From: SVTX01 sp045588675 | Lineage (GTDB): Bacteria; Bacillota; Clostridia; Oscillospirales; CAG-272 | Length of the DNA stretch: 33,440 nucleotides | Assembly: GCA_045588675.1 (NCBI GenBank) | Contig: JAZNER010000048.1 | Span: forward strand, 1 to 33,440 | Reading direction: 5' to 3' | Shown: one piece after another, positions 22,942 through 31,657 of the stretch | How the letters are laid out: each line of letters begins with the position of its first letter | How positions within the stretch are numbered: position 1 is the first letter of the stretch | Made by a program: the position numbers and the translations under genes | Notes under the pieces: model-generated | Database searches by the model: none | What the model was told of the DNA's origin: nothing | The model's input: the letters and a program-made list of their open reading frames with translations, nothing else

Positions 22942-22970
22942 CTCCATTCCGCCGCTCTGGGCGCTCAAAT
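22942..22970 (-). repeat. Partial tandem repeat copy, ending GGGCGCTCAAAT
   Basis: It restarts with CTCCATTCCGCCGC, identical to the first bases of copy B, then diverges into TCTGGGCGCTCAAAT. The last 20 bases recur with one change at 25731-25750. It looks like a truncated, shortened form of the same element. A separate hairpin, CGTGAG-AAAA-CTCACG, lies at 22991-23006. Confidence 0.65.
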
Positions 22971-23057
22971 AGTTAATAATTTTGAATTCCCGTGAGAAAA
23001 CTCACGCGCGAAGACTCTTTCTTAAAGAAAGGTGCTTAATATAAGCTTAAATTACTT

Positions 23058-23501
23058 TCACACAGTTACCGAAACCTTAAGCTTCGCTGTGATTTCGGGA
23101 TATACTTTAACTTCAAGCTCATAAGAGCCGAATGCCTTAATGTTGTCGCGAAGAACTATCTTTCTCTTGTCTATTTCAATTTTATGCTGTTCATATAGCT
23201 TTTCGGCAATTTCCTTTGAGGTCACAGAGCCGTACAGTCTGCCGTCAGCACCAGACGATGCGGTGATCTTTACCGAAATTGCCGAGATTTTGTCAGCCAG
23301 AGCCTTTGCCGCCGCCTTTTCCTCTTTAAGACGGAATTGCTTTGCCTCTTCCTTGCTGCGCGCATCAGACATAGCCTTGGCGTCTGCTACGACGGCAAGC
23401 TTTTTGGGGAACAGAAAATTCCTTGCATATCCGTCGGATACTTCAACTATCTGGTCTTTCTTTCCCTGTCCCTTAACATCTGCCAAAAGTAATACTTTCA
23501 T
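23058..23501 (-). CDS. rplI: 50S ribosomal protein L9
   Basis: A 147-residue large-subunit protein that binds 23S rRNA with its N-terminal domain. MKVLLLADVKGQGKKDQIVE and VSDGYARNFLFPKKLAV are the family signature. A long charged helix (about 40-75) leads to the C-terminal domain with YGSVTSKEIAE. It lies 32 nt after gdpP, the standard Firmicute order. Confidence 0.97.
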   Translation of the reverse strand: MKVLLLADVKGQGKKDQIVEVSDGYARNFLFPKKLAVVADAKAMSDARSKEEAKQFRLKEEKAAAKALADKISAISVKITASSGADGRLYGSVTSKEIAEKLYEQHKIEIDKRKIVLRDNIKAFGSYELEVKVYPEITAKLKVSVTV

Positions 23502-23533
23502 TGTTCTTTATCTCCATTTTTGTTTTATTAATT

Positions 23534-25714
23534 TTATTTGCTTTGAGAATCGTGGTCGTGGAAATCGAGCTCAAAGTAATCGTCAATAGCATCTCTCAAA
23601 ACAGCTCCCGCAAAATCGGGCTCTGCATTTTTTATCTGAGCGCCTGCTATATCAAAGTGACCGCCGCCCTTGAGCCTTTCAAGAATAAGCTGCACATTGA
23701 TTTTACCCTTTGAACGACCTGAGATCGCCACATCATCATCAATTTTAACCAAGGCAAAGGAAGCCTCGACTCCCTTTATTCTCAGCAGATTATCTGCCAC
23801 CTTTGCTGCGATGATTCTATCGTTTGGCAAGGATTCTCTTTCAAGATTTAATACGGTGATAGCTATACAGTCGCGGTAGATTTTAGCCTTTGATTCAAAT
23901 TCGCCCTTTAGAAGAATATCGTCAAGGTCTTCATTGAAGAATTCTCTTACAACGCCCGTGTGTGCTCCGCGGGAATAGAGATAGTGTATCATTTCAAAGG
24001 TTTGAGCGCCCGCGTTTCGTGTAAAGTTATTTGTGTCAAGCATAATGCCTGCTAAGAGCACCTCTGCCTCCTCTTTGTGCAATTCAGAGCCGAATTGTGA
24101 ACGAAGCAAAATTTCTGATACCATTTCCGAGGCGGAGGATTTTGTCGTTTCAATATATTGCAGGAAGGGCTCATAGGGAAGCGTGTCTGCAAGACGGTGG
24201 TGGTCAATGACACCTATGTCCGAAACTGTTTCGGCAAGCTCAGGTGAGGCGTAGATTTTCGGATTGTTTACATCTGTGATAAGGAGCACGGTTTCTGAGG
24301 TTATCAGGTCACGCGCGGCATCCTTTTCTATAAAAATGCTGTTGTATTCTTCAAGCGGCATCAGCTGTGATGCGCAGACCTCAAAGCTTTCACAGCTCTT
24401 ATCGGTCACGATATTTACCTGTGGCAATTGCTCTGCAGAGCCGCGATATTCGTCCTCAAGCACCGCCGTTGCAAAGCGAGCAAGTCCCACGCAAGCACCA
24501 ATCGAGTCGAAGTCGGGGTTAGCGTGTCCCATAATCAAAATGTTTGATGCAGAGCGGATTTTCTTTTCAAGAATATCTCCGCTTACACGGGAAATAACCG
24601 AGGTGTTATTTTCAATAATCTTGTGTGTTCCGCCAAAGAATGTGTAGCCGTCGTCACCCTCTTGTTTTATTGCTACCTGGTTACCGCCGCGCTGAATAGC
24701 AATGTGAAGGGCGTTAAATGCCGATTGCTCTCTTTCTCTGTAGCTTTCTCCGTCAGCCGCTATACCCATTGAAATCGTAACAGGGAAGCTGTTATCGCCG
24801 ATTTGAAGCTTCATAATGCGGCGCTGAATTTCAAAATCATTCTGCATTTGTCGGTCAAGCTCTTGCTTTGAGAAAACAGCTATGTATTTATCCTTTTCAT
24901 ATTCGCGGATAAAGCCGTTGATTTCTTCCATCCAGCTCTTGAGTGCCGTTTCAACCTCAGTTGAAACAAGACGGTAGTCGGCTCTTACATACTGTGTAAG
25001 CTCTTGAAGGTTATCAAGAACGATATATGCCACAACTGCGCTTTCGCGTTGATTTTTTTCAAGCGTTTCAAGGAAATCGTTAATGTCCTTGAAAACTATG
25101 AAATAATAGTTCTCACCCTTGATTTTGAATATATAAGAGGTGATAGAGTATCTTTTAAGGTCTGAGAGAGTTGCGATATGATTGCTTTGCTCAACTGTGG
25201 GGCGGGGCATATCAAAAAGCTCGCCCTCGATATAATCCTCGCGGTTTTTTGCCGAATGAATGATGTCTTTTATTGGGACAGAGCATATTTCGGAAAAATC
25301 AATTCCGCTTATTGCATTCTTATATCCCAAAATATCCTGAAGCGCGCCGTTCATGATTTTAACCTTACCCTCGCTGTCTGAAATGGCATAAGGTAAGTCT
25401 ATTATGTAGCGGAACATATCGTATATTTCGGTTTCGGTCTGCATAGCCTCGTATTTGGCTTTCTTGACCCGTCGGGCTTTCAGAAAATAGACAAGACAAA
25501 GCGTGCCCGCAGAGCAAAGATAAAAAATTATAGCGATTACAGAAACAAGGTTTGAGAGCGGTCCTAATTTCTGACCGTCGGCAAAAATGCTTAAAACAGC
25601 AGTCAGCGACAAAAGCAGAACTGCCTCGAAAAAGCAGAAAAGCATAGGAGTTATAAGGTCAACTGAAAATCTTGCCACTCTTTTGGAGTGCACAGTATTT
25701 TTTTGCTTGCTCAT
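23534..25714 (-). CDS. gdpP: c-di-AMP phosphodiesterase GdpP
   Basis: A 726-residue membrane enzyme that hydrolyses cyclic di-AMP and so influences cell-wall and potassium homeostasis. Two N-terminal membrane segments (about 20-45 and 50-75) precede a PAS-like domain, a degenerate GGDEF domain, and a DHH-DHHA1 catalytic part. HANPDFDSIGA (about 395-405), DHHRLAD (about 503-509) and the C-terminal GGGHFDIAGAQ are the metal and substrate motifs. It is somewhat longer than the usual 650 or so residues. The SD AAAGGA lies 6 nt before the ATG and is formed at the edge of a short repeat. It heads the operon and has its own promoter. Confidence 0.94.
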   Translation of the reverse strand: MSKQKNTVHSKRVARFSVDLITPMLFCFFEAVLLLSLTAVLSIFADGQKLGPLSNLVSVIAIIFYLCSAGTLCLVYFLKARRVKKAKYEAMQTETEIYDMFRYIIDLPYAISDSEGKVKIMNGALQDILGYKNAISGIDFSEICSVPIKDIIHSAKNREDYIEGELFDMPRPTVEQSNHIATLSDLKRYSITSYIFKIKGENYYFIVFKDINDFLETLEKNQRESAVVAYIVLDNLQELTQYVRADYRLVSTEVETALKSWMEEINGFIREYEKDKYIAVFSKQELDRQMQNDFEIQRRIMKLQIGDNSFPVTISMGIAADGESYREREQSAFNALHIAIQRGGNQVAIKQEGDDGYTFFGGTHKIIENNTSVISRVSGDILEKKIRSASNILIMGHANPDFDSIGACVGLARFATAVLEDEYRGSAEQLPQVNIVTDKSCESFEVCASQLMPLEEYNSIFIEKDAARDLITSETVLLITDVNNPKIYASPELAETVSDIGVIDHHRLADTLPYEPFLQYIETTKSSASEMVSEILLRSQFGSELHKEEAEVLLAGIMLDTNNFTRNAGAQTFEMIHYLYSRGAHTGVVREFFNEDLDDILLKGEFESKAKIYRDCIAITVLNLERESLPNDRIIAAKVADNLLRIKGVEASFALVKIDDDVAISGRSKGKINVQLILERLKGGGHFDIAGAQIKNAEPDFAGAVLRDAIDDYFELDFHDHDSQSK

Positions 25715-25721
25715 ACTAATC

Positions 25722-25750
25722 CTTTCACGCGCCGCTCCGGGCGCTCAAAT
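25722..25750 (-). repeat. Short repeat copy in the gdpP leader
   Basis: CTTTCACGC joined directly to GCCGCTCCGGGCGCTCAAAT. The first part recurs at the end of copy B and the second at 22951-22970 with 19 of 20 bases equal. GCGCC and GGCGC inside can form a hairpin. On the minus strand its end GTGAAAGG overlaps the SD of gdpP. Confidence 0.65.
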
Positions 25751-25831
25751 CTTTATTAAAGTTAATGTCATATGTGATTTAAAGATAATCATTTTGCAAA
25801 AAGAAACACTTCTCACAATAATCATCATATA

Positions 25832-25860
25832 ATTATATCATACATTTAGGATTTTGTAAA
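25832..25860 (-). promoter_or_regulatory. Promoter of the gdpP-rplI-dnaB-tilS-hpt operon
   Basis: On the minus strand, TTTACA (25860-25855) and TATAAT (25837-25832) are 17 bp apart. The gdpP start lies 118 nt further on. The intervening leader contains the short repeat at 25722-25750. Confidence 0.82.
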
Positions 25861-25992
25861 CAGAATTTGGAATGTTTTTTGTCAAAGCGGCAAATTTTTT
25901 CAATAATTTATTGCTTTTTTTAGTTTTTTGGGCGCTTGTTTGGATAAAATTGCAAAAAAATTATAGAAATATGAAAAAATTTAAAAAAACTA

Positions 25993-26021
25993 TTGCAATT
26001 TGGGAAAAAGTGTGGTATAAT
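25993..26021 (+). promoter_or_regulatory. Promoter of the rimP-nusA-infB operon
   Basis: TTGCAA (25993-25998) and TATAAT (26016-26021) are 17 bp apart. It is divergent from the gdpP promoter. The stretch between the two is very AT-rich with no other recognisable element. Confidence 0.82.
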
Positions 26022-26045
26022 ATGTTAGAATGTATAAGGTAAGTT

Positions 26046-26069
26046 AGAGTGGGTTTCAAAATCCACTCT
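26046..26069 (+). promoter_or_regulatory. Leader hairpin ahead of rimP
   Basis: AGAGTGGGTTT (26046-26056) and AAATCCACTCT (26059-26069) form an 11-bp stem with one G-T pair. It starts roughly 20 nt after the likely transcription start and is followed by TAAATTTTG, so it could be a 5' stabilising stem or a weak attenuator. Confidence 0.5.
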
Positions 26070-26096
26070 TAAATTTTGTATAAGAGAGATTGGAAA

Positions 26097-26579
26097 ATGA
26101 AAACAAATAACAGTAAAAATGTTGCCTCTGTGGTAAGAGAGCTTGCTTTGCCTCTTGCCGAAGAGCTTGGATATTACATCTGGGATATTGAATTTGTCAA
26201 GGAGGGTGCAGACAGGTATCTTCGCATCACGATTGATAACGAAGAAGGAATTACGATTGAGGATTGCGAAAAGTTTCACAGAGCCATCGACCCGCTTCTT
26301 GACGAGGCAGACCCGATAAGCGAATCATATATTCTTGAGGTATCATCTCCGGGAATTGAGCGTGAGTTAAAAACTCCCGAGCATATAAACGCTTGTGTTG
26401 ACTGGGATGTTGAGCTTAAGCTGTATGCGCCGAGAAACGGCTCAAAATTGTTCAGAGGAGTCCTTCTTGGCTATGACGAGAACGGAAATATCGTAATTTC
26501 CGTCGGTGAAGAGGAGCAGACCTTCAAGCCTGACGAAATAGCAAAAATATCCACATATTATGATTTTTCAAATTCATAA
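26097..26579 (+). CDS. rimP: Ribosome maturation factor RimP
   Basis: A 160-residue factor for 30S subunit assembly. The N-terminal domain has YYIWDIEFVKEGADRYLRI and the family segment ISESYILEVSSPGIEREL. A second, SH3-like domain follows. The frame opens at TTG 26076, but ATG 26097 gives the usual start context MKTNN and normal length. The SD is weak. It is the first gene of the nusA operon, the standard position. Confidence 0.95.
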   Translation: MKTNNSKNVASVVRELALPLAEELGYYIWDIEFVKEGADRYLRITIDNEEGITIEDCEKFHRAIDPLLDEADPISESYILEVSSPGIERELKTPEHINACVDWDVELKLYAPRNGSKLFRGVLLGYDENGNIVISVGEEEQTFKPDEIAKISTYYDFSNS

Positions 26580-26631
26580 TCACAAAGATTGAAAATTATT
26601 AGTTGCATAAACATTGAAAGGATAAAATGAA

Positions 26632-27687
26632 ATGAACACAGAGTTTTTTACAGCACTTGAGCTTCTTGAAAGAGAAGAGGGTATCCCTCAGGATTACATG
26701 ATTGAAAAAATCGAGGCAGCGTTGGTTTCTGCATTCAAGAAGGAATACGGAAACAACACTAATGTAAGGGTACATATCGACCCTAATAAGAAGGATGTCA
26801 GGGTTTACCAGCAAAAAGAGGTTGTAGAGGTTGTTGAAGACCCTATGGTGCAGATATCGCTTGTTGATGCAAAGGCTATGAGCAAGAGAAACACTCTCGG
26901 CGGCACGGTTGAATTTGAGGTTAAGCCAAAGAATTTCCGCCGTCTTAGCGCAGCGGCTGCAAAGTCTGTAATCATTCAGAGCATTCGCGAGGGCAAGCAC
27001 CGCGCTATGCAGGAGGCTTATGAGTCAAAGAGAGAGGAAATTATCACAGCGACAGTTGTAAAAATAGATTATGATAACGGCACAATTGTCGTTGATACAG
27101 GAACAGGCAATGCGGCACTTCCAAAATCCGAGCAAATACCCGGTGAGGTTTACAAAGTGGGCGACAAGATCAAGGTGTTCATTCAGGAGGTCAACAAGGA
27201 GCTTCGCGGACCTATAGTTACTCTTTCCAGAGTTCATCCGGGTCTTGTAAGGCGTATGTTCGAGCTTGAGATACCCGAGATTACAGACGGAGTTGTACTT
27301 ATTAAGAATGTATCCCGCGAGGCAGGCTCAAGAAGTAAGATTGCAGTTTATTCAAGAGATGAAAGCGTTGATGCGGTTGGTGCTTGCATCGGCTCTCACG
27401 GAATGAGAATTGACAGCATTCTCAGCGAGCTTGGCGGAGAGAAGGTAGATATAGTTAAGTATAGCGAGAACCCCGAGGAGTTCGTGGCAGCAGCTCTTTC
27501 TCCGGCAACCGTTCTTTCGGCACAGATGGAGGGCGAAAGATTTTGCCGCGTAGTTGTTTCTCCCGATCAGCTTTCATTGGCAATTGGCAAAGAGGGACAG
27601 AATGTCAGACTTGCCGCAAGACTTACAGGTATTAAGATTGATATTAACGCCGAGGGACTTGAAAAGGATTATCCCACAGAGGCATAA
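26632..27687 (+). CDS. nusA: Transcription termination/antitermination factor NusA
   Basis: A 351-residue RNA polymerase factor that modulates pausing, termination and antitermination. The N-terminal polymerase-binding domain begins FFTALELLEREEGIP. An S1 domain (about 135-200) and two KH domains follow, with CIGSHGMRIDSILSELGGEK and AIGKEGQNVRLAARLTG. The acidic C-terminal repeats of the E. coli protein are absent, as is usual in Firmicutes. AAAGGAT lies upstream of ATG 26632. Confidence 0.97.
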   Translation: MNTEFFTALELLEREEGIPQDYMIEKIEAALVSAFKKEYGNNTNVRVHIDPNKKDVRVYQQKEVVEVVEDPMVQISLVDAKAMSKRNTLGGTVEFEVKPKNFRRLSAAAAKSVIIQSIREGKHRAMQEAYESKREEIITATVVKIDYDNGTIVVDTGTGNAALPKSEQIPGEVYKVGDKIKVFIQEVNKELRGPIVTLSRVHPGLVRRMFELEIPEITDGVVLIKNVSREAGSRSKIAVYSRDESVDAVGACIGSHGMRIDSILSELGGEKVDIVKYSENPEEFVAAALSPATVLSAQMEGERFCRVVVSPDQLSLAIGKEGQNVRLAARLTGIKIDINAEGLEKDYPTEA

Positions 27688-27713
27688 TACTCCTGAATCG
27701 AGGAGATCAATGT

Positions 27714-27995
27714 ATGGAAAATAAAACACAAAAGCAAAGAAAAATTCCGATAAGACAATGTCTTGGCTGTAATTCTCACAAGCCAAAGAAAGAGCTTATC
27801 AGAGTTGTCAGAGAGCCTGACGGGAATATTTCTCTTGATTTTGTCGGCAAAAAGTCAGGTCGCGGGGCATATATTTGTCCGAGTGGCGCGTGCTTTGCAA
27901 AGGCAAGAAAATCCAAGAGAATTGAAAATGTGCTTGAATGTCAAATTCCCGAGGAAATATATGACGAAATGGAGAAAACCATAGTTTCAAAATAG
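27714..27995 (+). CDS. rnpM: RNase P modulator RnpM (YlxR family)
   Basis: A 93-residue basic RNA-binding protein of the YlxR family. RQCLGCNSHKPKKELIRVVR (residues 13-32) and GKKSGRGAYICPS are the hallmarks. B. subtilis YlxR was shown to bind RNase P RNA and affect its activity, hence the name RnpM. SD GGAGAT precedes ATG 27714. It lies 26 nt after nusA in the standard cluster. Confidence 0.93.
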   Translation: MENKTQKQRKIPIRQCLGCNSHKPKKELIRVVREPDGNISLDFVGKKSGRGAYICPSGACFAKARKSKRIENVLECQIPEEIYDEMEKTIVSK

Positions 27996-28043
27996 GAGCA
28001 TTGGTTTGTGCTCAATCACAATTTAAATTATTACGGAGGCTAT

Positions 28044-28406
28044 ATGGCTGACGAAAAGGGCTTGCTTGGCGCAATAGGCTTGTGCCGCGGGGCGGGAAAA
28101 GCAATTATCGGCGTCCCCATGATCTGCGAAATGCTTCAAAAGAAATGCAAGAGCGGAAAAAAAGATGAAATAATAGTTGTAGAGGCGTCTGACACATCAG
28201 AAAACACAAGCAAAAGAATCAGCGACAAGTGCGCATATTATAATGTAGAACATATCAAAATTGTATCAGACTGCACAGCTCTCGGGCGTGCGGTTGGAAA
28301 GAGCGCGGTGGCGGCGGTCGCCGTAACAGACACGAATTTTTGTTGTCTGCTCCGCAAAAAGCTCGCACAAATTGATACAGATAAACAAGACAAAACATCG
28401 CAGTAA
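28044..28406 (+). CDS. ylxQ: L7Ae-like ribosomal protein YlxQ
   Basis: A 120-residue protein of the L7Ae/L30e/Gadd45 fold that binds kink-turn RNA. Hallmarks are LGAIGLCRGAGKAIIG near the N terminus and CTALGRAVGKSAVAAVAV near residue 85. The frame opens at GTG 28008, but GGAGG lies 5 nt before ATG 28044 (MADEKGLLG), so that start is used. It sits between rnpM and infB, as in Bacillus. Confidence 0.9.
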   Translation: MADEKGLLGAIGLCRGAGKAIIGVPMICEMLQKKCKSGKKDEIIVVEASDTSENTSKRISDKCAYYNVEHIKIVSDCTALGRAVGKSAVAAVAVTDTNFCCLLRKKLAQIDTDKQDKTSQ

Positions 28407-28430
28407 ATCGGAAAGGTATGGGTATAATTT

Positions 28431-31340
28431 ATGGCAGTAAAACCTCAAATCAAGGCTAATCAGTTAGCAAAGGACTTTAATATCAAGAGCAAGGACATTT
28501 TGGATATAATGTCCGGAAAGGGAATTGAATTAAAAGCTCAGAAGGTGCTTGAGCCCGAGGAGTTTGAAATTCTTTTTAATGCTATAACGCAGGAAAATCA
28601 AATAGAGGGGATTGACGACTATATCGACGGCATTACCTATATTCCTTCAAAGCTTGAGCCCAAGACAAAGGCTGTTAAGGAAGAGGAGAATGTTGAAGTT
28701 GAAGCTAAAGCTAAAGCTAAAGCTGACGAAAGCAGTCAAAAGTCCGAAAAATCTGCAAAATATGAAGGCAATCAAAAGCCCGAAAAATCTGAAAAAGCCG
28801 AAAAACACACACCCGAAGTGTCTGCAAATGATAAAAAAGATGTACAGAAGGAAGCTGTCGCTGCCAAGACAGTTAACGAATCTGCATCTCAGAAAAAGCC
28901 TGAAGCTGCATCTCAGAAGAAGTCTGAAGCTACAACTCATGAGCAGCCAAAGGTTGACAGAGCCGAAGCTCTTGCTCGCGCCGTAGCGATTGAAAAGGCT
29001 GCGCAGGAAAAGGCTATGCAGCGCGCGGCAAACGAAAACAGACAAAAACAGGATAGAAATTCAAACGCAAGCTTTGGCGCAAAGAAGGAATTTAATCAAA
29101 ATCGTCCACAGGATGCGCAAAGACCGTCATTCAATGGCGGTGAGCAGAGAGGCAATGATAGATTTTCCCGTATGGCTGCTCCTAATTTCGAGAGAAATAA
29201 TAATCCTCAAAAGAGAGATGACCGCAGACCTCAGAAGCCTCAATTTGCGGGTAAAAATGTAATGGGAATGGATAAGGAAGATTATGTTCAGTCAGCTCCC
29301 AGGGAAAAATTCCAGCCCCAGCCTATAGTTCGTGCACAAACGCCAAAGGGCGGAGACGGAACAAGCAAAAAGGGCGTGGCTCGTACAGTGGATATTCGTA
29401 CAACAAGTGTAGATTTGTCCAAGTATGACGAAAAGCTTGATAATTTCGTGTCCGACGATAAGTTTGTAGGCGGAAACCAAAAGCTTAAAAAGCAGCAAAA
29501 TCAAACAAGACAGGAAAACACCTTCAGCAAGGGCAAGAATAATTTCAAGAAGGGCGCGAAGCCGTCAGCTCCAGCTCCGGTTGTAAAGAAGGGTCCGCTT
29601 AAAGTTCAAATTCCCGAGGAAATTGTTGTCAGCGACCTCGCGTCAATGCTTAAGGTTACAGTTGCCGAGGTTATTAAGAAGCTTATGCTTATGGGTGCTA
29701 TGGCAACCGCTAACCAGACTGTTGACTTTGATACAGCGGCTCTGGTTGCAGTTGAGCTTGGTGCAGAGCCCGAAAAGGCAGTAGTTGTTACTATTGAAGA
29801 AAAGCTCTTTGATGAAACCGAGGATACAGCCGAGCAGTTGGTTACACGCGCTCCCGTTGTTTGTGTAATGGGACACGTTGACCACGGTAAAACCTCACTC
29901 CTTGATGCAATCAGACACACGAGTGTTACCACAGGCGAGGCAGGCGGTATTACACAGCATATCGGTGCTTACAGAGTAAAAATCAACGGTCAGGATATTA
30001 CCTTCCTTGACACACCCGGTCACGAAGCGTTTACGGCAATGCGTGCACGCGGTGCGCAGGCAACCGATATTGCAATTCTTGTAGTTGCGGCTGATGACGG
30101 AATTATGCCACAGACTGTTGAAGCAATAAATCACGCGAAGGCGGCAGGCATTGAAATTATTGTTGCAATCAACAAGATGGATAAGCCTACAGCAAACCCT
30201 GATGCAATTAAGCAGGAGCTTACTAAATACGACCTTGTTCCTGAGGAATGGGGCGGAGATGTAATCTGCGTTCCTGTTTCCGCGCTTACAAAGATGGGTA
30301 TTGAGGACTTGCTTGAAAACGTACTTCTTGTTGCTGAGGTTAAGGAGCTTAAGGCTAATCCTAACCGTCGCGCAAAGGGTATTGTAATTGAAGCGAAGCT
30401 TGATAAGGGACGCGGACCTGTTGCAACAGTTTTGGTGCAAAACGGTACGCTCAATAACGGTGATATTGTAATCGCAGGAACAGCAGTTGGACGCGTAAGA
30501 GCTATGACCGACCATAACGGTAAGCACCTGAAGACAGCAGAGCCTTCAGTGCCTGTTGAGATTATAGGTCTTGCAGAGGTTCCGACAGCAGGTGACGATT
30601 TCGCTGCGGTTCAAGATGAAAGAATGGCAAGAACTCTTGCAGACCAAAGAAAAGCAAAGGCAAAGGAGGAAGGCTTCAAGGCAAATGCAAGAGCTAATCT
30701 CAATGACCTCTTTGCTCAGATTTCCGAGGGTATCAAGGATCTTAACATTATCGTAAAAGCAGACGTTGTCGGCTCAGCCGAGGCGGTTAAAGCATCTCTT
30801 ATGAAGATTACCAACGAAGAAGTCAGAGTAAATGTAATTCACTCTGCGGTCGGCGGAATTACAGAGGGTGACGTAATGTTTGCGGCTGCCTCTAATGCAA
30901 TTATCGTAGGCTTTAATGTTCGCCCCGACGTAGGTGGCAGAAATGCGGCAGAGCTTAATAAGGTGGATATGCGTATGTACCGCGTAATTTACGAAGCTAT
31001 CGAAGAAATCGAAGCTGCTATGAAGGGTATGCTTGCACCTACATTCCGCGAGGCTGTTATCGGTCATGCGGAAATCCGTCAGACGTTTAAGGTAAGCGGT
31101 GTTGGTACAATCGGAGGATGTTATGTGACAGACGGTAAAATTCAGCGTAACTGTAGCGTAAGAATCGTGCGTGACGGTATCGTAATCCACGAGGGCGAGC
31201 TTGATTCACTTAAGCGTTTCAAGGATGACGTAAAAGAAGTTAATAGCGGTTATGAGTGCGGTATGGGATTTGTTCGCTTTAATGACATTAAAGAGGGCGA
31301 TGTTGTAGAGTGTTACGTAATGGAAGAAGTTAAACGATAA
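28431..31340 (+). CDS. infB: Translation initiation factor IF-2
   Basis: A 969-residue GTPase that brings fMet-tRNA to the 30S subunit and promotes subunit joining. A short IF2_N motif (IKANQLAKDFNIKSKDILDI) is followed by a low-complexity, Lys- and Glu-rich linker to about residue 380, including AKAKAKA and duplicated SQKKPEA-type units. A second IF2_N motif begins EIVVSDLASMLKV. The G domain has GHVDHGKT (about 480-487), DTPGH (about 527-531) and NKMD (about 581-584). Domains II-IV complete the protein. It follows ylxQ by 24 nt. The spacer after it is unusually structured. Confidence 0.98.
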   Translation: MAVKPQIKANQLAKDFNIKSKDILDIMSGKGIELKAQKVLEPEEFEILFNAITQENQIEGIDDYIDGITYIPSKLEPKTKAVKEEENVEVEAKAKAKADESSQKSEKSAKYEGNQKPEKSEKAEKHTPEVSANDKKDVQKEAVAAKTVNESASQKKPEAASQKKSEATTHEQPKVDRAEALARAVAIEKAAQEKAMQRAANENRQKQDRNSNASFGAKKEFNQNRPQDAQRPSFNGGEQRGNDRFSRMAAPNFERNNNPQKRDDRRPQKPQFAGKNVMGMDKEDYVQSAPREKFQPQPIVRAQTPKGGDGTSKKGVARTVDIRTTSVDLSKYDEKLDNFVSDDKFVGGNQKLKKQQNQTRQENTFSKGKNNFKKGAKPSAPAPVVKKGPLKVQIPEEIVVSDLASMLKVTVAEVIKKLMLMGAMATANQTVDFDTAALVAVELGAEPEKAVVVTIEEKLFDETEDTAEQLVTRAPVVCVMGHVDHGKTSLLDAIRHTSVTTGEAGGITQHIGAYRVKINGQDITFLDTPGHEAFTAMRARGAQATDIAILVVAADDGIMPQTVEAINHAKAAGIEIIVAINKMDKPTANPDAIKQELTKYDLVPEEWGGDVICVPVSALTKMGIEDLLENVLLVAEVKELKANPNRRAKGIVIEAKLDKGRGPVATVLVQNGTLNNGDIVIAGTAVGRVRAMTDHNGKHLKTAEPSVPVEIIGLAEVPTAGDDFAAVQDERMARTLADQRKAKAKEEGFKANARANLNDLFAQISEGIKDLNIIVKADVVGSAEAVKASLMKITNEEVRVNVIHSAVGGITEGDVMFAAASNAIIVGFNVRPDVGGRNAAELNKVDMRMYRVIYEAIEEIEAAMKGMLAPTFREAVIGHAEIRQTFKVSGVGTIGGCYVTDGKIQRNCSVRIVRDGIVIHEGELDSLKRFKDDVKEVNSGYECGMGFVRFNDIKEGDVVECYVMEEVKR

Positions 31341-31397
31341 CGGGATGTTAAAAATGCCCAGACCGCAAAAAGGCAAAGAAGATTAGGTTTCGAAAAG

Positions 31398-31438
31398 TGC
31401 AGATTTTCAGTTTAGTGTATATAAGGTTGAAAAATCTC
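31398..31438 (+). other. Stem at the start of the infB-rbfA spacer
   Basis: AGATTTTCA (31398-31406) can pair with TGAAAAATCT (near 31428-31438) with one bulged A. No gene is present in the whole 316-nt spacer 31341-31657. Confidence 0.45.
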
Positions 31439-31478
31439 ACTACGCTCTATTTTTCTTTAAACGAAGCCTTTTTGCTAC

Positions 31479-31568
31479 GAACAAACTTCACCTCTCGCTG
31501 TATACACATACAGCTTCTGGTAACCTGCGGCAAGCCGCAGTTCAGTTTGTCCGTTCTGAACCTTTTTT
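31479..31568 (+). promoter_or_regulatory. Candidate attenuator-like RNA between infB and rbfA
   Basis: Two internal hairpins, GCTGTAT-ACAC-ATACAGC (31497-31514) and CTGCGGC-AA-GCCGCAG (31525-31540), are enclosed by an outer helix in which GAAC and AAACT (31479-31487) pair with AGTTT and GTTC (31544-31556, 4-nt bulge). Alternatively GTTCAG (31540-31545) pairs with CTGAAC (31556-31561), followed by CTTTTTT, as a terminator. The two states share bases and exclude each other, like an antiterminator and terminator. Confidence 0.5.
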
Positions 31569-31600
31569 CCTATCCCTAATAAATATCTATAACAAAGACA

Positions 31601-31640
31601 AAATAAGTAAATGGGCGAAAAGCCTCATTTACTTATTTTT
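31601..31640 (+). terminator. Strong terminator-like hairpin directly ahead of rbfA
   Basis: AAATAAGTAAATG (31601-31613) pairs with CATTTACTTATTT (31626-31638) and is extended by GGC/GCC around GAAAA, giving about 16 bp with one bulge and a TTTTT tail. It ends only a few bases before the rbfA SD (GAAGGG), with no clear promoter after it. Confidence 0.75.
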
Positions 31641-31657
31641 GAAAGAAGGGAACTACT

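Noticed and set aside
28690..28720. A short tandem GCTAAA repeat in infB as a possible CRISPR or VNTR.
   Set aside because: It encodes Ala-Lys units in the low-complexity IF-2 linker and has no spacer structure.
28647..29045. A 132-codon minus-strand frame within infB.
   Set aside because: It is the complement of the Lys/Glu-rich IF-2 linker; the Phe/Leu-rich product is a typical antisense artefact.
29895..30527. A 210-codon minus-strand frame within the IF-2 GTPase domain.
   Set aside because: It lies entirely antisense to conserved IF-2 coding sequence and has no SD or recognisable motif.
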